Positions 44,786 through 52,472 of a DNA stretch of 64,000 nt are shown here, one piece after another. The position numbers and the translations under genes are program-made. The stretch is taken from contig CAXXIH010000008.1 in assembly GCA_963663365.2 (NCBI GenBank), forward strand, positions 248,001 to 312,000, written 5' to 3'. Each line of letters opens with the position of its first letter. Positions within the stretch are counted from its first letter, which is position 1. This DNA is from G963663365 sp963663365. Its GTDB lineage: Bacteria; Hinthialibacterota; Hinthialibacteria; Hinthialibacterales; G963663365. The notes beneath the pieces are model-generated. The model searched no databases, was not told the DNA's origin, and saw only the letters and a list, made by a program, of their open reading frames with translations.

Positions 44786-45705
44786 GCCGACACCCCTGTA
44801 TAGGATACGTAGGAATCACCAAATACGCTTCGGTAGTGGCGATTCATAGCCTCTAAAAACTCAGTACGATCACGATCGATGAATTTCCCGACAATGATTT
44901 CTTTACCGGGTACAAGTTTGGCGTTACGAGTGTCAATACCGTGTTCAATTCTGCTTTTCTCTTTAAACATTTTTTGCTGTTCTAACCCACTCCGATAATT
45001 ATTTCGTCGTCCATACAGAGTTGGACACGGCGAGACAACTTCAAGAAACGAAAAACCTCTTTTTGTAAGTATTTCGCGTATCGAACGACGCAGTTGATGA
45101 ATGTGATAGGTCGTCCATCGGGCGGCGTAGACCGCGCCGCATGAATCCAGAAGTTGCGGTAAATTCAATGAAGTCTCGAAATAGCCATACGGGGCCGTTG
45201 TTGCCACCGTATCGGCAGGTGTCGTCGGCGCAGCCTGCCCCCCCGTCATTGAATAAATAAAATTATTGATACAGATAACTTTGAGATCGATATTGCGCCT
45301 AGCCGCGTGAATCAAATGATTGCCACCGATCGCTGTGAGATCGCCATCCCCGCTAAAAATGACAACTTCCAATTCTGGATTTGCAAGTTTTAGTCCTGTT
45401 GCAAAGGGGATAGCCCGTCCATGTGTCGTGTGAAATGAATCGAATTTCAAATAACCTGCAACACGCCCTGTGCAGCCAATCCCCGATACGATGCAGACTT
45501 TTTTCCGATCGATTTTTGCATCGATCAACGCACGAATAAATGCATTCACTGCAATTCCAATTCCGCAACCGGAGCACCAAATATGAGGAATCCTGTCCAA
45601 CCGGAGATAGTCATCAAGGGGATTAACCGGGATTATTGCATCTTGGCCGTTTCCTGAAAAAGTTGTTTGATTAAGAACTCCCTCAGGCGCATACGTTTCG
45701 CTCAT
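44782..45705 (-). CDS. korB: 2-oxoacid:ferredoxin oxidoreductase, beta (TPP-binding) subunit
   Basis: A 307-residue TPP subunit. PHIWCSGCGIGIA carries the conserved Cys pair, GIGCTGRVAGYL follows, and the TPP/Mg motif is SGDGDLTAIGGNHLIHAARRN...NNFIYSMTGGQ. The TGGQ.APTTP segment is diagnostic of the VOR/KOR group. It overlaps the alpha gene upstream (ATGA 45702-45705) and the gamma gene downstream. It works with the other three subunits in the cytoplasm of an anaerobe, running the reductive or oxidative TCA direction or amino-acid fermentation. Confidence 0.92.
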   Translation of the reverse strand: MSETYAPEGVLNQTTFSGNGQDAIIPVNPLDDYLRLDRIPHIWCSGCGIGIAVNAFIRALIDAKIDRKKVCIVSGIGCTGRVAGYLKFDSFHTTHGRAIPFATGLKLANPELEVVIFSGDGDLTAIGGNHLIHAARRNIDLKVICINNFIYSMTGGQAAPTTPADTVATTAPYGYFETSLNLPQLLDSCGAVYAARWTTYHIHQLRRSIREILTKRGFSFLEVVSPCPTLYGRRNNYRSGLEQQKMFKEKSRIEHGIDTRNAKLVPGKEIIVGKFIDRDRTEFLEAMNRHYRSVFGDSYVSYTGVSA

Positions 45706-46859
45706 ACTGTGACTCCTAAAATCTTCTCAAGAATATCTTCAGGCGATGGCACCACGCCACCGGCGTTTAATACTCCTGTTGTGATTGCCTGTTCACCGGC
45801 GCAACGTTGCACTTCACGCAGGATTTGTCCCTGATTCATCTCGACTACCACAAAGGCATTGATGCGTTTTGCCAGTTCTCGAATCCTGGCCTCAGGGAAG
45901 GGCCAAACCGTAATAAGCCGCAAATTTCCAACTCGGAAACCTTTGCGCCGCGCTAGTTGGACCGCCCGAGCCGAGACGCGCGAGCTGATTCCATATGAAA
46001 CGACAAGTATCTCGGACTCCTCAACCCCATCTTCTTCAAGTCGGATGATCTTTTCGGCGTTATTTCGAATTTTGGAAATGAGACGCGTAATAAGCGCTTG
46101 TTGCGTCCCGATATTCATATCCGGAAAACCGCGTTCGTCGTGTGTCAGTCCGGTAACATGAACGTTGTATCCATCACCGGCTTTCACCATTCGGGGGACA
46201 TAATCATCGGATGCCGCATAAGCCCTATAGTCTTCAGTAGATTCATCTGTATACTTACGCAATGTTACATTGATTTTGCCGGGCGGTGGTATCACAACGC
46301 GCTCCGTCATATGACCAACACATTCATCCATCATTATGAAAACCGGTGTCCGGTATTCCTCAGCCAGGTTAAATGCTTGCAGAGTCAGATCAAAACACTC
46401 TTGTGGTGAATTCGGGCATAAAGCAATAACTTCGTAATCTCCATGGGATCCCCATCGAACTTGCATCATATCCCCTTGCCCTGGGAGAGTTGGAAGCCCT
46501 GTCGAGGGTCCGCCGCGTTGCACGTTTACAAATACACAAGGAGTCTCTGTCATTGTGGCATAGCCGATATGTTCCATCATTAGCGAAAAGCCAGGGCCTG
46601 ATGTTACTGTCATAGCTTTGGCTCCAGCCCACGCAGCCCCGACAATTGCAATCGATGAGGCAAGTTCATCTTCCATTTGAATTAGAATTCCACCGATTTT
46701 TGGGAAAAGGCGCGCAAGCAATTCAATGACTTCCGTCGAGGGCGTAATGGGATACCCTGCGGCGAAACGGCATCCGGCAACAACCGCGCCTTCTGCACAC
46801 GCCGTATCGCCGTCTATAAAATGAACTCCACTGTTGACATACGTATGATTCAAATTCAT
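45702..46859 (-). CDS. korA: 2-oxoacid:ferredoxin oxidoreductase, alpha subunit
   Basis: A 385-residue subunit binding the 2-oxo acid and CoA ends of the complex. It shows FIDGDTACAEGAVVAGCRFAAGYPITPSTEVIE at the start, AKAMTVTSGPGFSLMMEHIGYA, VNVQRGGPSTGLPT..GQGD and, toward the end, the domain II YGISSRVSARAVQLARRKG and VVEMNQGQILREVQR. Alpha and gamma are separate genes, as in bacterial KorABCD. A 30-bp gap separates it from the ferredoxin gene. Translation is coupled to korB by ATGA overlap. Confidence 0.92.
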   Translation of the reverse strand: MNLNHTYVNSGVHFIDGDTACAEGAVVAGCRFAAGYPITPSTEVIELLARLFPKIGGILIQMEDELASSIAIVGAAWAGAKAMTVTSGPGFSLMMEHIGYATMTETPCVFVNVQRGGPSTGLPTLPGQGDMMQVRWGSHGDYEVIALCPNSPQECFDLTLQAFNLAEEYRTPVFIMMDECVGHMTERVVIPPPGKINVTLRKYTDESTEDYRAYAASDDYVPRMVKAGDGYNVHVTGLTHDERGFPDMNIGTQQALITRLISKIRNNAEKIIRLEEDGVEESEILVVSYGISSRVSARAVQLARRKGFRVGNLRLITVWPFPEARIRELAKRINAFVVVEMNQGQILREVQRCAGEQAITTGVLNAGGVVPSPEDILEKILGVTV

Positions 46860-46889
46860 TTTAGATGTCTCTTCTATCTTGGGATTGGT

Positions 46890-47132
46890 TCAAATTCGCA
46901 TTCCGAAAATTGCAAAATCAGGGCAAAACGCACCGCATTGGTCGCAGCCTGTGCAAAGGTGAGGATGCTTAACAACTGGGTAGTGATAACCTTGTAGGCT
47001 AAAATCGTTCGATAACTCCAATACCTGCAAAGGGCAAAATTCGATACATAATCCGCATCCCTTGCAGCGCTCCAAATTAACGAATACATGTCCTCTTCTG
47101 CCCTTGATTTGCCTCGCGTCCGCTTCAACCAT
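46890..47132 (-). CDS. korD: 4Fe-4S ferredoxin-like delta subunit of the 2-oxoacid oxidoreductase
   Basis: An 80-residue ferredoxin with two cluster motifs, CKGCGLCIEFCP and CTGCDQCGAFCP, that passes electrons from the TPP complex to soluble ferredoxin. AGGAGA lies just upstream of ATG 47132. A longer frame to 47201 adds a hydrophobic-looking stretch without a binding site and is not preferred. It is the first gene of the kor operon, so the promoter should lie in 47133-47422. Confidence 0.9.
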   Translation of the reverse strand: MVEADARQIKGRRGHVFVNLERCKGCGLCIEFCPLQVLELSNDFSLQGYHYPVVKHPHLCTGCDQCGAFCPDFAIFGMRI

Positions 47133-47422
47133 TTTCCAGTCTCCTGCAAGTATTACGCCGCTTGCGTATAATAAAGAATACCACCCAGAAATATTTTTCA
47201 TAAATAATCATTAAAAACGATGCCCGGGTGACTCCTCACATTGATAAACTAATATTCTATTCGGAATGACTATGTTCAATTTTCTATTCAATCCTAGAGG
47301 GCATAAGAAATTGCGCCGTCAGTAATCAACTAATCCGCACCACTGAACACAGAAAAAATCCTTGATGTAGACAATTGCGAATATTGGCGGATGATAAACA
47401 ACGGTACTATTCGTAATCCCTT

Positions 47423-47584
47423 TTAATAAATTTTCAGAATTTGGGCATGCGTTGGTGTTAATTCATCCAATGGAGCCGCAGTAACTGCCTTATGCGAGCT
47501 CGCACTGGTGTCTAAAGAAGCGCATCCCGAAAACGCGAGGATGACGACTGCTAATAAGATAAAAAGCACTTTTAACTTTTTCAT
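47423..47584 (-). CDS. Small 53-residue lipoprotein
   Basis: A short gene with MKKLKVLFILLAVVILAFSG and Cys21 (lipobox AFSGC), followed by a Ser/Thr/Ala-rich mature part ending in THAQILKIY. AGGTGAT stands 8 nt before ATG 47584. Signal, lipobox and binding site together make it a credible gene despite its size. It belongs to the same strand as the kor operon, 290 bp upstream of korD, and could be co-regulated by the ArsR-type protein. Its function is unknown. Confidence 0.7.
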   Translation of the reverse strand: MKKLKVLFILLAVVILAFSGCASLDTSASSHKAVTAAPLDELTPTHAQILKIY

Positions 47585-47637
47585 ATTTTGATCACCTTTC
47601 AGAGAATCTCCACGATCGAATTACATCCGAGCAAGAT

Positions 47638-47882
47638 TTAGATTGAGCCGTCATTAACAAACGGCGGTCCTCTATATCTCAAATTTTTTTTGAGCAATTC
47701 GGGTTCATGACTAAAGACAGATTCATCACAGTCCCAACAGTCTTGATCCTGAAGATTGCGCGAGATGTCCACATTTTCACTACATAGCCACTGGCTGACC
47801 ACCGAATCGGTGGCGATGGTTAAGGGCGAATCGGCCTTGAACTAGACAGCGGCCTTATCGGAATAGGTTCCAGATGAAACAT
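47638..47882 (-). pseudogene. Small Cys-containing protein split by a frameshift
   Basis: From ATG 47882 (AAAGGAG 7-13 nt upstream) the frame gives MFHLEPIPIRPLSSSRPIRP and stops. A shift in the CCC run just before joins LTIATDSVVSQWLCSENVDI, then SRNLQDQDCWDCDESVF and a well-formed end RYRGPPFVNDGSI before TAA (47638-47640). Joined, it would be about 80 residues with a CWDC pair. The good binding site and the protein-like second half suggest a real gene with a recent indel, a sequencing error or programmed frameshifting. Confidence 0.5.
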
Positions 47883-47948
47883 GGCCTTGCTCCTTTCATG
47901 ATCTTAGAGATTTTATAGTTTCGTAATTCATTATATTAGAATATTGTT

Positions 47949-47968
47949 ATATGTCAATAGTAACATAT
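47949..47968. promoter_or_regulatory. Candidate ArsR-type operator in the divergent promoter region
   Basis: ATATGT and ACATAT are separated by 8 bp in a strongly AT-rich stretch between the small minus-strand genes and the ArsR gene on the plus strand. ArsR-family proteins bind AT-rich dyads of this size near their own promoters. The assignment is inference. Confidence 0.45.
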
Positions 47969-48188
47969 TGCCATGTTTGCATTGATTTTTATATCTTTAT
48001 GTAAATCAAGGACTTATCATACAATAATGTTTTTGTTTATGTTTTTTCTGTGGAATCTTTGCGCCAGAAACAGCCTTTGATGACATAAAGTCCCTCGGAA
48101 TGTCTGTTCCCTACATTTGCGTATGTGTAGATTTAATAATATAATGGAAAAGTTATATTTTGATCACAAATTGCAGGGTACACTCATT

Positions 48189-48524
48189 ATGCCCGATTTA
48201 AATTCTCAAGAATGGTCTGAGGCTGTTGGATTTCTTAAAGCTATGGCTCATCCCGTGCGGCTTATCATTTTGCAGCATTTATCGGATGGAGCAAAATGCG
48301 TACAGGTTGTTAATCAAATCGTAAACACATCACAGCCAAATCTTTCACAACATTTAAGTATTCTAAAAAAAGCCGGCCTAGTTGGCAGCCACCACAATGG
48401 GGCATTGCGCTGTTACTACTTAATGCGCCCTAGCCTGGTACGAAAAGTTTTAAAAGAACTTGAAAAGGATCATCCGGAAAAAGTGCGCCCCCGTGACGCT
48501 GTTATTCATGAAGGGAAGAAGTAG
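48189..48524 (+). CDS. ArsR-family transcriptional regulator
   Basis: A 111-residue winged-helix repressor. SEAVGFLKAMAHPVRLIILQHLSDGAKCVQVV is the ArsR N-terminal part. The recognition segment is TSQPNLSQHLSILKKAGLVGSHHNGALRCYYL. Cys in GAKCVQVV, where metal-sensing members have CVCDL, and in LRCYYL could sense a metal, a metalloid or redox state. It is divergent from the lipoprotein/kor/ACR3-CBS side, with an AT-rich spacer carrying a dyad. The start is uncertain: ATG 48189 fits the family length, and ATG 48144 or 48117 would add an extension. Confidence 0.85.
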   Translation: MPDLNSQEWSEAVGFLKAMAHPVRLIILQHLSDGAKCVQVVNQIVNTSQPNLSQHLSILKKAGLVGSHHNGALRCYYLMRPSLVRKVLKELEKDHPEKVRPRDAVIHEGKK

Positions 48525-48664
48525 GCTGATACAAACTATGAGATAAAGCGTTTCTTGGGGCTAGGCTTAGGTCGTTCGAAGGCAATTTTTGTTGTGGTAT
48601 TGATGTAGGTTTGCTAAATATCGCGACCACAAAACTGCAATTTCAATTTACGGCGGATTTGAAC

Positions 48665-49153
48665 TTATCTAAAAATTAGGTTTTTAAACCGGCGAAAGAA
48701 TGAAAACGATGGCGGATTTAAATCCATTTTCGGATTATTCAGAATTGCTTCTATTTCGGAAAGCGTGCGTTGTCGGCTAAATGGTTTATGAATCCATTCC
48801 TGCACACCATGCGATTTATAGGTGGATTCCTCTTCCGGATCGACTTGTTCCGCAATCACAGCGATATTCGCATCACGCGCCAATGGCCTGAGAAGCCATA
48901 ATGCTTCCATGCTTCCCATACCATCGTCTAAATCTTTATCGATCAATATTAGCCGATAGTCGGTTAAACGGGCCAAAGAGACCGCATCCAATGATTTCTC
49001 TGCCGCATCGGCCTCAACCGATAATCCCTTCAGCCAATCCTGCAGCGTCTTCACAATTTTAGAGTCGCTAGCCAAAATCAATATTTTTTTCAACGATTCT
49101 TGTGGAACTGTCTGTAGAACCATTGCTTTATACCTCGTGATATTCCCCATCAA
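48665..49153 (-). CDS. Response-regulator receiver-like protein
   Basis: A 162-residue cytoplasmic protein with one receiver fold and no output domain. KKILILASDSKIVKTLQDWL is strand 1, where the usual acidic pair is reduced. YRLILIDKDLDDGMGSMEAL holds the likely phospho-Asp, NIAVIAEQVD is strand 4, and GVQEWIHKPFSRQRTLSEIEAIL carries the conserved Lys. The altered acidic pocket may mean weak or no phosphorylation. The N-terminal 20 residues are uncertain; MVLQTVPQESL (third Met) is an alternative start. It stands alone between the ArsR gene and an IS256 insertion. Confidence 0.7.
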   Translation of the reverse strand: MMGNITRYKAMVLQTVPQESLKKILILASDSKIVKTLQDWLKGLSVEADAAEKSLDAVSLARLTDYRLILIDKDLDDGMGSMEALWLLRPLARDANIAVIAEQVDPEEESTYKSHGVQEWIHKPFSRQRTLSEIEAILNNPKMDLNPPSFSFFRRFKNLIFR

Positions 49154-49943
49154 ACCTTCAAATCAGAGATGATGGCTCTTTGAATTTAAAAATCCGAAAA
49201 AATAACATATCTTATTTCAGCTGTGGTCCTTATTCATAATTATCGAAAGGCAATAAAACGTCTAAGTTCTTTAAATTGTGGCTGTTCAGGATCGACACCG
49301 CCTTTTTGTCGCGGGCCAAGCCGCTTGTTTGCATTTGGCGCAGATTCCACGTGATGCACAAGCAAAATAGACAATGCCGGAAGAACGCAACGACGTACGG
49401 CCTTTTATGAGTACCTCCTTCAAAAATACAGTGATTGCAAATAGTATTATATAACGAAAAACTTATATAGCAAGGCGCCAATGGAAAATTATCTCCAGCT
49501 TTTCGCATCTCGAATCAATTCAAGCCCTAAGATCAGATACACATCTTCACTACATACAGAGTCGTTCAATCGTTGGAAACCAGAAATTATTTACGCTTGA
49601 GAGTTCACAATATGTCTCTGCGTCCCAAGCGTTCACGGCACCATCATCACCTAACGTCACAAAACGCTGCCTCTCCAGATGTTCATTATTCATTGATACA
49701 TCTAGAGTTATATCGGATGCCGCACTTTTAAACCGCCCCGCTTAACGTCGCACTTTTAAACCGCCGCATACAGCAAATATGGCGGACTTCGTGTTTTGTG
49801 TTTTTTTAGCGACTTCGAAGATGTATTTCTTAACCATTTGCACCCTCATTCAGATCGATGGCTTATCATAGATGCATCAGAATTGAGTATTGGGTACCAA
49901 ACGTCAATTCACTGGAAAATAAGCTATTGCGAGTGTAAAATAG
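49154..49943. other. Intergenic region with a 17-bp direct repeat
   Basis: CGCACTTTTAAACCGCC occurs at 49721-49737 and 49749-49765. Paired short repeats of this kind are typical of IS21-family ends, and an IstB remnant exists at 59.6 kb, so this may be an old IS border. I see no convincing gene in the rest. Confidence 0.5.
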
Positions 49944-51358
49944 GAGATATAACCGAAAGTTGTGTATTGGGAGTTTGAAAAAGATGAGCGTATCCTCTGG
50001 TTGCTAAAACCAATCTCCTGAAGGAGATAGAAAGAGGACACGCTCATGAAGTCAAAGAATACGGTCATTTCATTAGAAGGTCGAGAGTCGAATCAAGTGG
50101 GAGGAGGTCTGGAGTTGATTCTACGTGAAGGGGCGCGGCGCTTGTTGCAGGCTGCAGTGGATCAGGAAGTGGAGATGTACATTCAGGAGCACGCGGATGA
50201 ACGGGATGCGGCCGGGCGCCGGTTAGCGGTTCGCAACGGGTCGCTTCCGGAACGGGATTTAGTTACGGGTGTGGGCCCGGTCCAGATTCAACAGCCCCGT
50301 GTGCGGGACCGGCAGGAAGGGCGGCGGTTCACCAGCAAGATTTTGCCGCCGTTCATGCGGCGGGTGCCAAGTGTGGACGCTTTGATTCCGATTTTGTATC
50401 TCAAAGGGATTTCGACGGGTGATTTCACAGAGGCGTTGGAAGCGATCCTGGGCCCGAATGCCACCGGTTTATCGGCCGCGAATATTGTTCGGCTGAAGGA
50501 AGGTTGGATGCAGGAATACGAGGAGTGGTCGCGGCGAGATCTTTCCGGCAAACAGTACGTGTATCTTTGGGCGGATGGCGTCCATTTCAATGTGCGTCTG
50601 GACCATGATCGCCCGTGCATTCTGGTCATCATCGGCGCGCTGCCGGACGGCTCAAAAGAACTGGTGGCGGTTCACGATGGCCACCGGGAGAGCAAGTTAT
50701 CGTGGTCGGAAGTGCTTAACGATCTTCAATGCCGCGGTTTGGCGCTTCCGCCTCAGTTGGCGGTGGGAGACGGCGCGTTGGGATTCTGGGCGGCTCTGGA
50801 AGAGGTCTTTCCTGGCGTCCGCAGTCAACGTTGTTGGGTGCATAAAACCGCGAACGTCCTCGATAAGATGCCCAAACGCGTGCAGCCGCATGCCAAGAAA
50901 CTGCTCCACGAGATGTACTTGGCGCCGGCCAAGAGTGACGCCCTGCGCGCCTATGACGCCTTCCTCGATCTCTACACAGCGAAATACCCGAAAGCCTGCG
51001 CATGTTTAGAAAAAGACCGCGACGTTCTGTTCACGTTTTATGACTTTCCCGCTGAACATTGGGCGCATATTCGCAGCACCAATCCCATCGAATCGACCTT
51101 CGCCACAGTGCGTCATCGAACCCGCCAAACCAAGGGTTGCGGTTCACGCAAAGCTACACTGATGATGGTTTTCAAACTGGCGGTTCAGGCGGAGAAACAC
51201 TGGCGAAGAATTAACGGTTACCACTGGATTTCAAAAGTTATTGAAGGAGTGCCGTTCATCGACGGTCTCATTCAGAAACCGGAGAAAAAAGCCGCATAGA
51301 CAACCAACCCGGAGGATAGGCACAGATCGACTCCATACACAACTTTTGGAAATATCTC
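49944..51358 (+). mobile_element. Complete IS256-family insertion sequence with 9-bp target duplication
   Basis: The element is 1415 bp. Its ends are imperfect inverted repeats: GAGATATAACCGAAAGTTGT on the left and, on the complementary strand, GAGATATTTCCAAAAGTTGT on the right. GTAAAATAG occurs directly outside both ends (49935-49943 and 51359-51367), a perfect 9-bp target duplication, as expected for this family. One transposase gene fills the element. Perfect duplications and an intact gene imply a recent insertion. Confidence 0.93.
50046..51299 (+). CDS. IS256-family (mutator-type) transposase
   Basis: A 417-residue DDE transposase, full length for the family. The three catalytic residues lie in YLWADGVHF (first Asp), LAVGDGALGFW (second Asp) and STNPIESTFATVRHRT (Glu). 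RCWVHKTANVLDKMP, the signature segment between the second Asp and Glu, is present. GAAGGAGATAGAAAGAGGA lies just before ATG 50046. The gene is intact and bounded by the inverted repeats at 49944 and 51358, so it is probably active. Confidence 0.96.
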   Translation: MKSKNTVISLEGRESNQVGGGLELILREGARRLLQAAVDQEVEMYIQEHADERDAAGRRLAVRNGSLPERDLVTGVGPVQIQQPRVRDRQEGRRFTSKILPPFMRRVPSVDALIPILYLKGISTGDFTEALEAILGPNATGLSAANIVRLKEGWMQEYEEWSRRDLSGKQYVYLWADGVHFNVRLDHDRPCILVIIGALPDGSKELVAVHDGHRESKLSWSEVLNDLQCRGLALPPQLAVGDGALGFWAALEEVFPGVRSQRCWVHKTANVLDKMPKRVQPHAKKLLHEMYLAPAKSDALRAYDAFLDLYTAKYPKACACLEKDRDVLFTFYDFPAEHWAHIRSTNPIESTFATVRHRTRQTKGCGSRKATLMMVFKLAVQAEKHWRRINGYHWISKVIEGVPFIDGLIQKPEKKAA

Positions 51359-51367
51359 GTAAAATAG

Positions 51368-51742
51368 ACGTTACTACTCTATCGTTCTTACACCTGCCGT
51401 ACACATTCAGCTTAGTCCCCTAGCCGACATGATTTTCGTTCTTGGATGCCGCATTTCCTCTTCCGACTTTTTTTTTGAATTCACATAAGCCAATATTGGC
51501 TCTATTGATTTGATTCACAGTATGCAAAGATTAGCTGCCCGGCCAACCGCTCACCCTCCTAAATTCATCTCCCCGTTTATTGGTTGGCCGGGTTCTCTTC
51601 TTCGCCTGATAATCTCGTTATGCATCAGTTTGTCGGCGGCCTTCTCAGGAAGACTCTACCAAGATATCTGGACAAAAATCGTCACCCAAAACAAAAGCCT
51701 GCTTGGTGTTGTTGCTGACGATTTCGATGAGGTCTGCATGCA
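51368..51742. other. Intergenic region with two palindromic structures
   Basis: AGCCAATATTGGCT (51488-51501) is a 14-bp perfect palindrome. CCCGGCCAACC (51538-51548) pairs exactly with GGTTGGCCGGG (51582-51592) across a 33-bp loop. They lie downstream of the minus-strand prepilin-like gene and may end its transcript. No gene is evident. Confidence 0.5.
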
Positions 51743-52342
51743 TTATTGGAAGATTTGTGAACTTGTTGAAATGATATCATCTCTTGATAGCAATCCATTT
51801 GACGATGAATAAAATGCTCCACCATCGCGATTGGGGCCTGCAGTTGCAGGATTCTTTAACGAATGTAATCCTACCGCCCAATCAGTCCACGGCCAATTGT
51901 CGGTACGATCCGGACCATGAGATATCATGACGTAAGTCACGCCTGCTTTTCGATATTCCACGTTGCGGTCAGTGTTTTGCAGTTGGCCAAAGCGCAATGC
52001 TGATCCGTATTCGTAGTATGCCGCACCATTCGTATCGGCAGGTGCATTAAAGATGTCTTGGCATGCTTGTATACTTGCAAGATAAGGGATGGGCGTAGTG
52101 AGAGGCCGATAGCTTTCTCCCTATTGCGTTTCCGATCCCATATCGATCGGCGCCCAATTCCAATCAACCACATAGGATGCGATTGCCGTTTGAACTGTCT
52201 TCAACTGCCCATATGTATGGGCGAGTTTTGCGCGCAAACGAGCATTCATGAAGTTCGGAATGGCAATAGCAGCCAAGATTCCAATAATGGCGACGACAAT
52301 CAAAAGTTCTATTAACGTAAAAGCGCGGTTTTTCATCAACAA
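51743..52342 (-). pseudogene. Type IV prepilin-like protein with an in-frame amber codon
   Basis: The frame from ATG 52342 begins MKNRAFTLIELLIVVAIIGI after two extra residues: a prepilin signal cut before Phe, then a hydrophobic helix. It reads to MGSETQ, then TAG (52121-52123), and continues without frame change as GESYRPLTTPIPYLASIQAC to a normal stop at 51743. The second part has the expected end for this secreted pseudopilin family (TYVMISHGPDRTDNWPWTD ... AFYSSSNGLLSRDDII). One CAG-to-TAG change would explain it. Without readthrough only a 73-residue N-terminal piece is made. GGAGG precedes the start. It is either a young pseudogene or a readthrough gene. Confidence 0.82.
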
Positions 52343-52472
52343 TAACCTCCTTCTGTGCCTGTTAAGCCAAAATAGGACTAGAATCTATGTTTTTGCTATC
52401 AAGCAGCTGCACTTCGGCGGTCCCATTTCACTCCAACAACCGCACATCACATAATAGCAAAAGCGCAATTTT

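Noticed and set aside
49230..49508. A 92-residue minus-strand gene after the receiver protein
   Set aside because: A GGAGG lies inside, but all three frames are open and none resembles a known family.
51743..52342. Genome-wide reassignment of TAG to an amino acid
   Set aside because: Several clear genes (for example those ending at 789, 1985 and 20386) stop at TAG in their normal place.
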